This document shows, one piece after another, positions 10,901-34,109 of a DNA stretch of 64,000 nt. The position numbers were made by a program, and so were the translations under genes. The stretch's first letter is position 1. Each line of letters starts with the position of its first letter. The stretch comes from Setophaga petechia (lineage: Eukaryota; Chordata; Aves; Passeriformes; Parulidae): positions 22,779,003 through 22,843,002 of the forward strand of contig JANCRA010000007.1 of assembly GCA_024362935.1 (NCBI GenBank), written 5' to 3'. Under the pieces are notes generated by a model that was not told where the DNA came from, did no database searches, and saw nothing but the letters and a program-made list of their open reading frames with translations.

Positions 10901-12196
10901 TTTTCACTGCCTGTCACGGCCAGCCTCTGCACCGGTGTATCCCACCCTAGGAGCAGCTGCCCAAGGATTTTGTCCAGCGGATCCAGCAGCTTGACACACG
11001 CTCCCCTGTCACCAAGATCAATGGTAGGTACCAGCAGGGACACTTCCACTGCCATCCCTGCTGGAGGAACACTGGTGCCAGGCTTGGCAAAAGGCTGCAC
11101 CCCACTTCATCTCCCCATCCCATGCCCAGTGGCAGTGGATCGGCTGCCCAGCTTCCTGGCTGCCCCCAATGCCCGTGACGGCCAGCCCCTGCCCCACCAC
11201 CAGTGCTCCATACACCTCAACTGCGAGGGCACCCAGCTCCTGCACCAGGCATTCACTGAGGCGGCCCACGGGCACCCCTCCAGCAGGTAGGAGCCTGCAC
11301 TGGCACACCTTGCGCTGGGGAAGGGCCAGGACAGTCATGGCTGTGGATGCTGGGGAAGGAGGTGCGGAGTGGCTGGTGCCCCTCTGCCTGCCCAACTGGT
11401 GTACTGCTCCCCCAGGCCTATGATCGAGCTCTGCATTCCCTCAGTGCTGGACCCAGGGCTGGCCCCTCCAGGCTGCCATGTCGTGTCCCTGTTCACGCAG
11501 TACACCCCGTCCGTGCTGGCGGGCGGGCGGTCCTGGGACGAGCAGGCCAGGAATGCGTATGCAGACACGGGTACGTGATGCACACATAGCCCCAGTAACA
11601 CCCGTGGGCAGAGCTGCCCTGGGCTGCACAGGAGTTTGCTACCACGTCCCCCAGGGCTGCCCAGCAGGAGTCCCTTCATCTTTCTCTAGTGTTTGACTGC
11701 ATCGAAGACTATGCCCCAGGCTTCAAGGCATCTGTCATTGGCAGGGACATCCTGACGCCACCAGACCTGGAGAGGATATTTGGGCTGCCCGGTGGAGTGG
11801 GTACCATGCGTATCAGCTCTGAGCATCGCTCTGGTGCCAGTGCTAGTGGGCACACGGGCCTGGGCCAGGCACAGCTAGGTCACACAGAACTCTGTTGGCA
11901 GAACATCTTCCATGGAGGGATGTCTCTGGACCAGTTGTACTTCGCCCGGCCAGTACCATCCTACTCTGGCTACCGGTCCCCAATTCCTGGCCTGTACCTG
12001 TGTGGAAGTGGAGCCCATCCTGGTGAGCAGAGCTGGGAGCCAGGACCCTCATGGAGGCCTGCAGAAGGAAGAAAGGGGCATGTGGAAGAGGTGCAGCAGC
12101 ATTCCCCATTTCTCCTTTCTTGCAGGAGGAGGAGTGATGGGAGCAGCAGGACGCAATGCCGCCCAGGTGGCTGTCAGGGATTTCAGGCACCTCTGA
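7952..12196 (+). CDS. PYROXD2: PYROXD2, mitochondrial FAD-dependent oxidoreductase (complete, 16 coding exons)
   Basis: Pyridine nucleotide-disulfide oxidoreductase domain-containing protein 2, a phytoene-desaturase-like flavoprotein of the mitochondrial matrix whose substrate is not settled. Exons: 7952-8114, 8532-8551, 8779-8872, 8946-9019, 9139-9285, 9429-9582, 9798-9859, 9968-10065, 10482-10623, 10716-10850, 10951-11023, 11130-11286, 11416-11570, 11690-11796, 11902-12022, 12126-12196; all phases agree (590 codons; human about 581). The N-terminus is Arg-rich and lacks acidic residues, as expected of a mitochondrial presequence. The FAD-binding motif [15 protein letters not shown] is at residues 50-64, with the acidic Glu of VLEKR at the second strand end. 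The C-terminal FAD motif is [14 protein letters not shown], then [15 protein letters not shown]. Exon 2 is only 20 nt. The start codon was chosen as the first ATG in frame with the presequence. AATAAA follows at 12470. Confidence 0.95.
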
Positions 12197-12469
12197 TGAG
12201 ACTGGTGAAACTGACTTCACCAACACAGGGTTGTGACAGCAGCATGCCCTACTGATGCCATGTGGAGCCCTGCCCATCCCCAACTTGATTCCCCAGCACC
12301 TCAGGGCAGCAGCATCTCCTGAGAGCTGGGTGTAGGCTGGCAGGGTCCCCTATGCTCCCAGCTGCTACTGTCACCTTGAACAGATGGCTGCTCCCAGCCT
12401 TGCTGCAGTGGCTCCTGGACCCTGGATGACCATGGCAAGCCTTACTCAGCCCCTGCCCGTGCCCATGGA

Positions 12470-12475
12470 AATAAA
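12470..12475 (+). terminator. PYROXD2: PYROXD2 poly(A) signal (AATAAA)
   Basis: Canonical hexamer 274 bases after the PYROXD2 stop, followed by a GT-rich stretch (GAGCACTCTGTGTTTTTTG), a normal cleavage context. Confidence 0.8.
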
Positions 12476-12499
12476 CCCCGGCCAAGGCTCTGTCATGAG

Positions 12500-14680
12500 C
12501 ACTCTGTGTTTTTTGACCAACTCATGCAGCTTCTTCTGCACTATCCACACTTGCTGGTAAGGCAGCCTTGGGGGAGCTGACAGAGAGCACAGGCACATTT
12601 CAGAGTAGTGAACAGGGACAAACAGCCCCTCACCCTGTCCTCTGCTCATTGATGCAGCCTCAGGTGTGTGCAGGACTGTTTGTATTCAGCTCCCCAGCTC
12701 CGGGCAGATCCAGACCATCCTAAGTCCTTAGAACAAGCAGGGAGCTGCCTGGATGCTGCTTTGGTGCCTGTAGTCCCCAGCTGTCCTCAGTTCCCGGTCT
12801 TGGTGGCTGTGTGTACAGCAGACACGTGCCCAGCAGCTCCGAAACCGCAGGAGCCAGGGCTGCAGCTGCCCCTCGTGCCTCACACATGCTCCTATTCCCG
12901 ACGGAAGCTGCCTGCACGTGTCCTGGCCCCGTCCCCGCGTCCCCAGGGCAGATGTTCCGTGCTGGCCACTCCTCAGCCGCAGCAGGCCCGGGGTGTGCCC
13001 CTCACCCGGGCTGCTGCCGGGAGCCGCTGGCTGCAGATTACAGAGCTCACATCCTCTCCCTGCCCTCTTCCTCCGCCAGACAATGCTCCCGATTCAGACG
13101 CCCGCCTCGCCTCCTGCCGGGCCCTAAATACGGTGCTGCCAGGGTGAGCTGCTGCACCTGAGCTGGCTGAATCAATATTGACCGGCCAGGAATAGTCCCG
13201 CAGCCCTCTGAGAATAGCCCCGCACGCCCGCCCGCCGCCCACAGCTTCCCGCGCAGGGGCTGCCCTGCTGCCGGCCGCGTATTTTTAGCTGCTGCCATTG
13301 CTGGCTGCCCGGGACTGCTGGTGCTGGCACCCTGTGAGCCCCCAGGGAGACAAGGGGCATTGGCTGACACCTCAGGGCAAAGGGGGACACCTCCAGCCCG
13401 CCGCGGTCACACGAGCGGCAGGACACAGTGCCCGTGCCGCTGCGAGAAGAGCTGGCAGGTCCCAGAGGGGCAGAGCCCGCCAGACCCCGCACCTCTGTTC
13501 TTGCTGTCCTCGGAGCGGAGGCAGAGCTGAGAGCGGGACCCAGCGCCCGCCTGACCGCACCCTGCCAGCATCTGCCGGGGGAGGAGCTCGGGGGAGGCTC
13601 CTGGCTTCACACTTAAGCAATTGATCTCCAAAACGTCGAGACGAATGAGTCACGGACTCCGCTGCTGGCCCCAACCCTGCCCTTCCCGAGGGCTTTCCGT
13701 GGCCTCCATTCTGGGGCTGGCCAGCGATTCACATCGCAGGTTCAGGACATTGTCCCGATCCCGGCCGAGGCAGAGGGCTGGGATGAGAGTGCCCTGCGAG
13801 GGGGACCCAGAGTTGTGCATCCCTGCACACCCAGAGGTGCTGGGGCTCCTTGCGAGACGTGGCGATGAGCTCACGGGCTATTCCCGGCCGTGTTGATCCT
13901 GGCTCCTCCCGGCAGGATCCGGCTGCTTTGACTCCAAACAAACAGTCCGGTGGCCACCGGCACATTCCTGGCCGGTCCCTGGGCACGGCCGGGGCACTGG
14001 GTTTCCTGTTTATCCCCATCCCACGGCGGGGCACGGCGGGCATGTGGGCAGCGGGGTGCCCCGGGGACTGGCGGCACCCCAAGCCGGAGGTTGCTCCCGG
14101 GGCAAGTCGGGCGGGGGGCGGGGGCGCATCACCGGTCCCCACGTCCCACGGAGCGGGGCTGAGCCTGAGGACCCTCACAGCCAGCCTGCTTTATGGATGG
14201 CACAGGTGATGCCCCAAGCCCTGGGAGAGCTGTGCTCCGGCTCACGGTACCATCCCATACCCTGCCGTGGTCCCTGTGCCCCCCGAGTCTTGGCCTCACT
14301 GCAGCTCCTTCAGGCATCCTGTGCCCGTGCACCCGCTCGAGCCAGTGCGTGGGTGAGAAGCTGCAAGGAATGTCCCCGGCACAGCAGTTCGTCATCTCAG
14401 GAAAGTCCGTGCTGTGCCTGGCTGCGGGACAGCCCAGCGAGGGGAGCATCCCTGACCGAGGGAATCTGGACTCGGGGGAGGCGCAGCCTCACGGCCGGCA
14501 GGGACTGTCCGGGACAGCTCACATCCTCCCGGCTGGGGAAAGGACGGGGTTTGGGTCAGGAACAGGTTTGCCCCCGTGTGCGGTGAGGCAGAGTAGGGCC
14601 GGGGGTGGGCAGGGAGCAGGGTTGGGCTCCAGACCAGAGGCGGGGGGGCGGGGGGCCCCCTCGGGTCGGCCCACCCCGCC
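12500..14680. other. PYROXD2-LOXL4 intergenic region, possible LOXL4 regulatory DNA
   Basis: No gene is recognised in about 2.2 kb. Motif-like elements occur but cannot be validated: AATCAATATTGACC (ONECUT-like, about 13167), GTATTTTTAGC (MEF2-like, about 13278) and TGAGTCAC (AP-1 consensus, about 13646). They precede LOXL4 and could be enhancers for it. Codon-like open frames in the CpG-rich part show no homology I recognise. Confidence 0.4.
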
Positions 14681-14684
14681 GCAC

Positions 14685-14692
14685 CATAAAAG
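14685..14692 (+). promoter_or_regulatory. LOXL4: LOXL4 TATA box
   Basis: CATAAAAG lies downstream of a very G-rich stretch and about 25-30 bases before the inferred start of a short untranslated exon that ends at a good donor (AGG|GTGAGT, 14843). The acceptor of the first coding exon is at 15380. A TATA-driven promoter fits an inducible, tissue-restricted gene. Confidence 0.65.
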
Positions 14693-14714
14693 CGGCTGCA
14701 GGCGGTGCCCAGCG

Positions 14715-14843
14715 GGAGGCAGGAGCTGCGGGATCCACTGCTGCCAGCGCCACCGCCACCGCCGTGTCCCTCGCCACCACCGTGTCCCTCGCCACCGCCT
14801 GCCCCGCACCGCTGCCGGTCCGGCACCACCATCCCTTGCCAGG
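14715..14843 (+). other. LOXL4: LOXL4 non-coding first exon (inferred)
   Basis: Sequence between the TATA box and the GTGAGT donor. It holds CCGCCACCGCC and a triplicated TCGCCACCACCGTGTCCC-like motif. It lacks an ATG that would join in frame to the signal-peptide exon. The start position is estimated from the TATA box. Confidence 0.5.
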
Positions 14844-14975
14844 GTGAGTGCCAGAGGTGGCCCCGGGAGGGGAGGTCTGGGTACCTGGAGGGTGGTCAGC
14901 AATCCCACCAATGCTCTGAATGAGGATGTAGAGGAAGAGGTGAGTTGACAGGGACCGGGCTGTGTGCAAGATGGG

Positions 14976-15025
14976 CAGGAATCCTGGTGTTCAGTAAGGA
15001 ATCCTGGTGTTCAGTAGAGAATCCA
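14976..15025 (+). repeat. Short tandem duplication in LOXL4 intron 1
   Basis: The 20-bp unit AGGAATCCTGGTGTTCAGTA occurs twice in direct succession, with a decayed partial copy on each side. Probably a local slippage duplication; no function is implied. Confidence 0.8.
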
Positions 15026-15399
15026 GGTGGAGGATGAAAGGGAGCACTGTGGGGCCCCTCACCCGTGTACCAAAACATGGGGCAGACAGGAAGCAACAAG
15101 AGCACAGGGCAATGTTGGTGGGGCTGCCCGTGGCTGTCAGTGCCTGGGAGGGCTGTGTCAGAGCTGGGTTACCTGGTGAAGTGGGTAGGGCTCGGGTGTG
15201 CTGTGTGTGTGGCAGGGACCAGCCCATGCATGCCCCACAGCACAGAGACAGGGATGTCACCACCATGCAAGAGGGCAGGACATCCCTCCACCATTGCCCA
15301 GCTCCTGGGGCACAGGACGGCTGCAGCTGCACCCCTACTCTGCCATGGTCCCCAAGGACTCACTGTTAGTCTGTCCCCAGGCATCCCACTCACAGAACG

Positions 15400-20294
<4,895 letters not shown>

Positions 20295-20623
20295 ACCCCT
20301 GCCATTGGCGTGGTCCCACGGGAGAGTCCGACTCCTGCACCCTGGCCCCTGTGCCCTGGCAGCACCCGACTGAGCTCAGGGACTTGCAGACTTGTGTATT
20401 TATTGATGCTGCTGCAGAGGAGGGAGATGAGTGCCAGGGGTGGTGGGGAGTGCCTGGGGGTGCCCGTGCTGCCAGCGGGATTGGAAAGTGTGGCCCAAGT
20501 ACTGCAGCAGGCCTCACCTCCAGAGCCCCAGGGCCCCCAGGTCAACTACCTCAGCCCGCCCACCCCCCATGCTGCAGCAGACTCAGGACAGTACCCAGCC
20601 ACCCATGCACCAGTCCTGTCTTC

Positions 20624-20629
20624 AATAAA
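20624..20629 (+). terminator. LOXL4: LOXL4 poly(A) signal (AATAAA)
   Basis: Canonical hexamer 330 bases after the LOXL4 stop with GT-rich sequence (GGTTCTGTGAGTTGGG) immediately downstream. A second AATAAA at about 21150 could serve as a distal site. Confidence 0.8.
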
Positions 20630-20699
20630 GGTTCTGTGAGTTGGGAGCAGGGTACTGTGCTGTAGAAGAGGAGCTACTCCTTTATCAATCCTACCCTCA

Positions 20700-22240
20700 C
20701 CTCCTCCTTTCCCTGCACTCATTCCTATTAGGATCATGAAGCCAGTCCCCAGCTGGGAACAACTTGGTCTAGGCAATGTGTCCCCAGCTAGGCAGTGTTC
20801 CCTCTGTGACACCCAGGGCCACCAACTCCCTGGCTGTCTGCATGTGGCTGGCATCAAGCAGCTCTGGCTTGCCATCAGTGGTCCCCACGGCCCTGAACTG
20901 GCTAACCCTGTGCATGCAAAAGACCCAGCCAGCTCTGTGGCAGCATGGGCTGGCAGCCAGCCCAGCGGCCACAGTGTATGCAGCTGACATGCTGGGCTTT
21001 CCCAGGCTGTCCTGGCAGCTTCCCAGACATGGGAGCTCTGGTAGGGCCACTCTGTCCGTCAAAGACACAGTGTGGGGACACAGGGAACACTGTGCCCTTG
21101 CTCTCTGTTTCTTACCTCCCATGGTCTCTATGTTTTTTCTTATAACAGGAAATAAAAGGGAATGTCACCAACACACTCTGTACTGTCTGTTCCCCAGATC
21201 ACCAGCCACGGGACAGTGCCACCCCTCTCCTTGCACACCTGTGTTCATTCCTGCCTCACTGGCAGGCACCAGCCCAGGGTGGGGGGCTGCCAGCACCCAC
21301 CTCGGCCCAGGACAAGTCAGACTGTACCCACACGTGATGGTCCCTGCACGTGGAGTTGCTGCTGGGAACACGGGGATGCACTGGAGGGGCCTGAGGCCAG
21401 AGACCGTGGCAAGGCACGTGCTGGTGGAGGCTCACCCGGCCAGGCTGGGGCTTTGAGGGATGCCGGATGGCTGGGAAGATGTTTTCCACATGAGAGCGGC
21501 TTTGCTCCCTGGAATTTCCACCGGCCAAGCCACGAGCATCCGGGAACGGCAGCCGAGATGGCTCCCAGCTGGCAGCGCTGCCGGATGGCGCAGGGGCAGG
21601 CAGCCACCGCCACAGGGTCATGACCAGCCCTGCTGCTGCCAAGCTGGGGGACAGCCAGGGGACACGGGGCAGCCACATGAGCACTTCAGCGACCAAAAGC
21701 ATGCAAACTGCTGGTAGTGGTGGTATAAAAGCATCATCCCCATCCTCACCTCCAGTGAAAGGCCCCAAAACCTCAGAGTCTGCAGAGCTACAGGGTGGGA
21801 GTGCTGGGGCACACAGAGCAGTTTTTCAGGTGCTGAGAGACGATGCAAAGCAGAGCCAAAGGCAGGTCCCAGGTGCCAGCCTCCACCCGGAGGCAGGGCA
21901 GGAAGCCCCCAGCCTGCCATGGCTGGCAGCATGGCCACATCAGAGCCCCATGTGGGGCCGGGAACACGGTCCTGCCCATGCTCTGACAAGGGCCCCGCTG
22001 TTCAGGGCTGCAGCTGCTCCGCGGAAGTAAACAGGGCTGCTGCCAGCACATTCCTCCCTGCCGTCCTACCCGACCCCTCCTGCCTGCACATCCCCCACAG
22101 CCGCAGGGGACACCCAGCAGCACCTGGGAGGGGTGGACATCCCCACAGCCCGCGGACCATGCGCAGCTGCCCCCGGCACGCACACCCTGCCCCGGTATGA
22201 AGGGAACGGGGAGCCACCACCCAGGCAAGCAAATAAAATA
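20700..22240. other. LOXL4 / R3HCC1L tail-to-tail spacer
   Basis: No gene is recognised between the two convergent 3' ends. A TATAAAAG sequence at about 21723 and a possible distal LOXL4 AATAAA at about 21150 are the only marks of note. Short open frames here carry no family signature. Confidence 0.5.
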
Positions 22241-22247
22241 AATGGCA

Positions 22248-22253
22248 TTTATT
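22248..22253 (-). terminator. R3HCC1L: R3HCC1L poly(A) signal (AATAAA on the minus strand)
   Basis: TTTATT on the + strand reads AATAAA on the minus strand, 338 bases past the R3HCC1L stop. This gives a short 3'UTR; it is the nearest such hexamer. Confidence 0.75.
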
Positions 22254-22590
22254 AGCAAAATAAAGGACAGAAACTCTCACTCACAAGGCCCTTCCAGGTG
22301 GCCAGGGCCACCCCACACAGCCCCCCATGCTCTCTGCTGAGCTCCCTGCATCCTGCTGCTGCTCCTGCTGTGGCTGGCAGCCTTGGGGGTTCTGCCCTGG
22401 GCAGGGTGGGCAGTGCTGACTGACAGCAATAGCATCCCCACAGCACCAACCAGCCCGCATGCTGCTCAGCCCTCTCGGTGAAGCAGCCCAGTGCTTTTGG
22501 ACACAGTGCAGAATCTGTCCCAGCTCTGAGACACAGAATGCTCTGCCCGCCTGCAGAGAGGGACATGGGCTGAAAGTGCAGTCTCCTGGC

Positions 22591-28714
<6,124 letters not shown>

Positions 28715-28727
28715 GGTGCCACCGTGC

Positions 28728-31700
28728 CTGCCAAGAGAGAACAGTGTCACTGTCCTGCCCGCAGCCCAACAGCCCCACGGCTGAGAGCACAGGGGGCAGC
28801 CCCTGCCCAGGTCACTGGGCTGGGGTCCCAGCACACACCCTGCCCCTCAGCAACTGGTGCACGGTGATAGATGGTGCAGCCCCAACACAGCCCCACAGCA
28901 GCGTATCTGCAGAGAGGGTTTGGGGCCCAGAGCACGCCACAGCCCTACAGCATTTGGTAGGGCACATCTGGCTTGGGGGAAGCAGGGAAATCTTGACAGA
29001 ATCACTGGGGCGCCTGCCCCACTCCAGCAGCTGTTACCTCGGACCCTCGAGCCCAAGGGACCTGAAGCAGAACACTGAGACCATGCACTACTCTGCCATC
29101 AAAAACCACAGAGAAGCCTGAGGCAGCCACAGAACAGAAAGCAAACCCCGGCACAGGGATACCCTGGCGCAGGACCATGGCATGATGCAGCCCTGCTCAC
29201 CTGCTGCCCCATCCCAACAGAGATTTATTTTTCATCATCTTTGGCAGAAGCAGGCACACCACAAGCGGCCAGGCCCCCCTGCCCCTATAAATATGCATCA
29301 GACAGGGTTTATGGAGACGGATGGTGCGGGGGGCTGCACTGTGGTTGAGGGGAAGGCAGAGTGGGGCTGGGCTGGGGCCCCATGATTAATCACTGCCCAC
29401 TCCGTTTAGGGGGATTCATCACAGGCCGCTGTCAGGTAAATCACTGGAAAAACACCTCTTCAGTAATTAATGTGAAGTGACGGATGGACAGCCCCTGGGC
29501 CCATTAATCTGGACCATCAGCGCCGACCGAGATTATGAATGTCAGGATGCATAAACTGCCGGCAGATCAATAGGGCCAGGAACCCATCCAAGGCTCTCAT
29601 TTCCGAGGCACCTCCGGTACATTAGGCTCCCCTGCACACAGCCCCTGACCGAGGCGCGAACGCTCCCCGTGGTCCCTCACCAACAGCAGCAGTGGTGCCA
29701 GCAAGGCGAGGGGAGGCCAACCACTGGCTGGAAAGTGGCTGGGGCTGCCCATGCCACACTGCATCATCCCCTCTGTAATGGATGGACAGACGCTTGCCTT
29801 GGCATGACGGATGAGTCTCCCATGGCTCTCTGGAAACCACTGGAAAAGCCCAGCAGGGCAGTACCCCTAGCGTGACCGTGGTGCCTGTGCCTGCTCTTCA
29901 AGCTGCGAAGGTGGGCAGGAACAGGAGGTGCAGGCACGGGTGCTGTGATGATACTGAGCACTATCCCAGGGCTGCCCCAACCATTTTTCTGTCTCCATAG
30001 CTCTTGTCATTTCCCCCCCCCTCTTTGATACACTAATTTTGCTGGCAGAACGATCCCCTTTATCTTTATCGACCGCAAGAAAGGAATGTATCCTACAAAC
30101 CTTCCAAGGACTGGATTAGTCATTTTTCAACACTGAGGCATTATACATTTTCTCACCGAGTGGCAGCACGAGTGCCAGAGGGGAGGGGGCACTGCAAGCC
30201 CCCCTGGCACCACCATTTCCAACCACAGATAGCTTCCAACAGCACTGAAGTGTGTTCTACTGAAGGACTCTTCCTAGCTAAGCCCAAGAGTCCCATGCCA
30301 TGGCTCATTGCTGAATGTCTTGTGGGGGTCAGTGATCTCCCCAGGCTCTCCTTCCTGACAATTTCCAGCACAGGGAGCAACCAGAAGCAGCATTGCTCCA
30401 TGCATATCCCATGTCACCTCCAAGAGCCTTTGCACATAGGATTTATGGGCTCCTCAAAAACCTGCCATTCACCTTGCCTCACCCTCCAAAGCAGATGGTG
30501 CAGCATTAGCCAGACGGCTGGTGCTAGGAACATCCTCTCCCTGCACAGCTTTGCCTCTGCCTGCCACACACTTCTGGGGAAAAGCTGCTTCCTGCAGCCT
30601 GGGAAGAAGCACGGCAGGGTGGTAGATGACCCACACTGGCAGGGATGCTGCAGCACTTTGTTTTTTCCCCACAGGGCAGCACAGCCCCTGCCCCCAGCCT
30701 ATCAAACACTTCATCAATGCCACAGCCACGGGTCAGCACCAACTAATTTCATGCTCTGGGAGGCAAAGCAATGGCCCTGGCTTTGGGTCTCATTCACACT
30801 ACACTAGGCAGGGCAACCCTACCACTTCCAGAATCTTGGACCAAGCTTGCCCCACAAAGACAGGCAGCAATGAGCAGTGCATCCCCAAAAACACCTATGC
30901 TGCCTCAGGTACTGTCTTGTTTCATGGACCTGCCTAGCAAAACAATTCAGTGCTCTGACACAACGCAGGAAAGGCCATGACACCATGGCAAAAGTGGTGA
31001 TGGGAGTGCTGCCCAGCTGTCTGCCATGTAAAGCTCACCGGCCTAGCACAACATAGCCCAGCATGGCCAGGAGGGTGCTGGATGATCAGCCAGGAGGCAG
31101 CCAGAGCTCCCTGAAGGCACAGGCTCCTCTCACACCATTCCCAGGAACACCCTGCTCACAGGGAGCTTGTGCTCATGGTATGCATTGGTGAGGTCTCAGC
31201 GAGCTGCCCGCTCAGGTGCCAGCCTGTGCTTCTCCTCTAGCAAACATCTGCAGCACACAGGGCAGCGTTCTCTCCCTGTCCTGTCGAGGGAAGGACCCCA
31301 CAAACAAGAGCAAGGCAGCCACAGTCCTGGTCAGGGAGCCTGGGAACAGGCAGGGATGCTGGGCTGTGGTGCTCATGTGGAACATGGCAGCTCCTGGAAC
31401 TGGCAGTCCCAGTGCCACACAGCACCCTCTCAGCAGGCTGCTGCATTTCCTGGTAGGCAGCTGTATTTTTAGCCTTCGAGGTTTCTAATTCCACTCAATC
31501 CATATTCCCATCAATAAAGCAGATAACCTTAAAGCCTTGGCAGTGAACAGGGATGGCAATAGTGGGGGACCAGGAGCCTTGGGGGACCTCACGCAGCCTT
31601 GGCATGCAGCTCGCACACCACAATGTCACTCTTTACAGCCTGCAGCAGATTGGGCTCTTCGAAGGGGAAAAAAATAACTACAATAACAAGATTAATAAAA

Positions 31701-33559
31701 AGACAGGTACAAGGAGATTCTAAACAGCTCCACTGGGGAACCTGCCACTTGCAGGACTCATCCCATGCCAGGCACGTGCCACGGCACACTTACCAACTGC
31801 ACAACACCAGCCCCTGGCAGCCCGGGCAAGGACTGTCAGAGGTTTTGGCTACCCTGCACCTCTCCTGCTCCCAGCAGAGCTCCAGCCCAGGCCACCTGGC
31901 TCAACAGCAGGCAACAGGGCCAGGAAAGAACCTGGATACCTGGTAGAGACGGAGCAAAGGCATGAACACAGCCACGGGTACAAGGCAAAGCAAAGCATTC
32001 AAGGAGCAAAGAGCTGCATCTGTGGCTCTTTAAGGCATCCTGTCCCCTGCTGCCAGGAGACAGAGCTCTCCAGCAGCCTCACAACACTGGCTGTGTGAGG
32101 AGGTGGCAAGAGCATCAAAGGCACTGAGATTTCAATCATGCCTTTCACTTGCAGTACTCTTAGGAGACACCTGGAATAGATGCTCTTAGGAGATACCTGG
32201 AACAAGAGAAGGGGAACATTCCAGACAGGAAGATGATTTGAAAGTCAATAGTGTCCCCTCACAGCTGCAGGGGGGCACGGGAGAGGGAAGGGACAACAAA
32301 CCAGCAGAAGGAGTTAACAGCCAGAATGCTAAGGGGAATACAAAGGACTTTACAAATATAACCAGGCAGAATCAGCACAAAAGTGAAAAGGTCTATTAAT
32401 AAACAAGGAGGGAGAGAAAATTAATGATGTCTCAAAAATAAAGATGACTCAAAAGGGAAAAATCACTGTTTTTAAACAGAAAAATGCAAATGAGGCAGAG
32501 GCCTTGCAAAAACAGCTGCAGCAAAAGCAAAAACAGCATGTCCACATAGACACAGTCACCTGGCCAGCCTGGCCAGTGCAGAGATGAACCTATTAACCTG
32601 CTGACACACAGTGCCAAGGAGAAACCAGGGCCTGAGCGATGGGTACAGCAAACAAGGCACTGATTTTCTGTGCAAGAAAGGACAACACAACCAGAGCTGA
32701 GAACAGGACAAACCCTGTTCCTATCCCCAGTGCAGAACAAAACTGGCAGTTAAAGGAGCTGGCATACCTGCACAATGAATGATGGACACTGGCTTGCCCA
32801 GAGTTATTTCAGAAGAATCACTGGGCATTCTTTTTGATAAGGCAAGCAAGAGCCAACTTAGCTGAACTTCAGGGTCTCATTTTACAGCATCTCTCAAACT
32901 TCTACTTGAATAATGAATTGTCATTAGGTGATACTGAGCAGTGAGCTGTTGTAAACACCATCCAGAAAAGACACTGTTGAAAGGATCCAAGAAATGTAAG
33001 CAGGAAACAAAGCAAGACCTAGCCTGGGAAAATGAAGTTAAAATAATCCAAAGTAGCTACCCAGGGAGCAAGAGCAGCCTGAAAAGCAAGTGCCAGAGCC
33101 CTACAGTGCATTTACACCAGGAAGCAAGTGACTGGGATGACCACCCTAAAATGTGCAAGAGGCGTATCTGGTCACCAGCATCGTGCCATGGGCCACAGCA
33201 GGCAGCACACAGAACCTCGCAGGTGGTGTGAAGGATACACGAGGAAGTCAGGGGCCTGCAGGCAGCCATGAAAGGCAGTGTCCGGCACGTGTGAGCAGCA
33301 GACACCTGTTTTACACGGCATGGCAGAGTGGCGCACCGAGCACCCAGGAGCTCCCCTGCACTCAAGGGCTGACACACGGCCCTCTGACTGTACTGGGAGA
33401 GCTATGGGGTCCCCAGCGTGCCCTTATCCGGGCATCCCGCGGCCGCCTGCCAGCGGACTGGGGACGGCGGGCAGCGCTTGGACGGGGCGAGGGGAGCAGG
33501 GCTGGGGACAAGGAAGGGACAGGGGATAAGGACCAGGGCTGGGACACCAGGGTGAGGGA
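28728..33559 (-). other. R3HCC1L: R3HCC1L 5' intron (inferred), with AT-rich islands
   Basis: Sequence between the first coding exon and the candidate CpG-island promoter. No coding exon is recognised. AT-rich, homeodomain-motif-rich islands at about 29380-29580 and 30000-30150 stand out from the GC-rich surroundings. An A-rich stretch at about 31660-31710 and a mixed AT-rich block at 32330-33060 hold nothing I can name. Confidence 0.45.
29380..29585. promoter_or_regulatory. Candidate conserved non-coding enhancer
   Basis: A 200-bp island dense in homeodomain cores: GATTAATCACTG, AGTAATTAATGTGAAGTGAC, CCCATTAATCTGG, GATTATGAATG, ATGCATAAACTG. It is non-coding, without repeat character, and sharply bounded by GC-rich DNA, the usual appearance of deeply conserved vertebrate enhancers. 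Conservation was not tested. Confidence 0.4.
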
Positions 33560-34100
33560 GAGCGGGGCAGCGCCGGGAGCGGGCAGGGTGCGCACCCCGG
33601 GCCGCTGTGCCCCGGTACCGAGCGCCCCGCCGTGCTGTGCCGGGCCGTGCCGGGCCGTGCCGCCCGCCAGGCCGCCGCCGTTACCCGTGGCCGCGCCGGG
33701 TCTCCCGTCGCTCCGCGCCGCGCCGCCGCTTCCGCCGCGCCGAGCCCGCCCCGCCGTGGGGAGCGCCGGGACCTGTAGTGCGGGACCGGCAGCGCGGCCC
33801 CGCGCCCGCCCCGCCCCGCGCCCGCCCCGCCGCCGCTCCTCCCCGCGGCCCTGGGCACACGGGCCGGTACCGCCGCCGCTCCTCCCCGCGGCCCTGGGCA
33901 CACGGGCCGGTACCGCCGCCGCCGGGGCGCACCGTGCTCAGCACGGCACCACGGGGCGGCCACGGTGCCGCGGCGGGCCGTCCTGCCCCGGCAGCGGCCG
34001 GCAGCCACCGGAAGGAGGCTCGGTGGCTGGGATGCTGGTGGACACAGGGAGAGCAACCCCCGCTCCCGCCCGCGGGAGCTGTCGGTGTTCCGTCACCGTT
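33560..34100 (-). promoter_or_regulatory. R3HCC1L: CpG island, probable R3HCC1L promoter
   Basis: Very CpG-dense sequence with many GC boxes, about 5 kb upstream of the R3HCC1L coding start, with no other gene end nearby. R3HCC1L needs an untranslated first exon, so this island is the best candidate. The exact exon and donor cannot be fixed from sequence. It contains a perfect 43-bp tandem duplication (33828-33913). Confidence 0.5.
33828..33913 (+). repeat. Perfect 43-bp tandem duplication in CpG island
   Basis: The unit beginning CGCCGCCGCTCCTCCCCGCG and ending GGGCCGGTAC occurs twice back to back with no mismatch, and a third copy starts (CGCCGCCG). It duplicates promoter GC boxes. Confidence 0.9.
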
Positions 34101-34109
34101 CAGTGTCAC

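Noticed and set aside
21715..21735. TATAAAAG at about 21723 as a promoter
   Set aside because: No transcript or coding exon follows on the + strand; probably a chance match.
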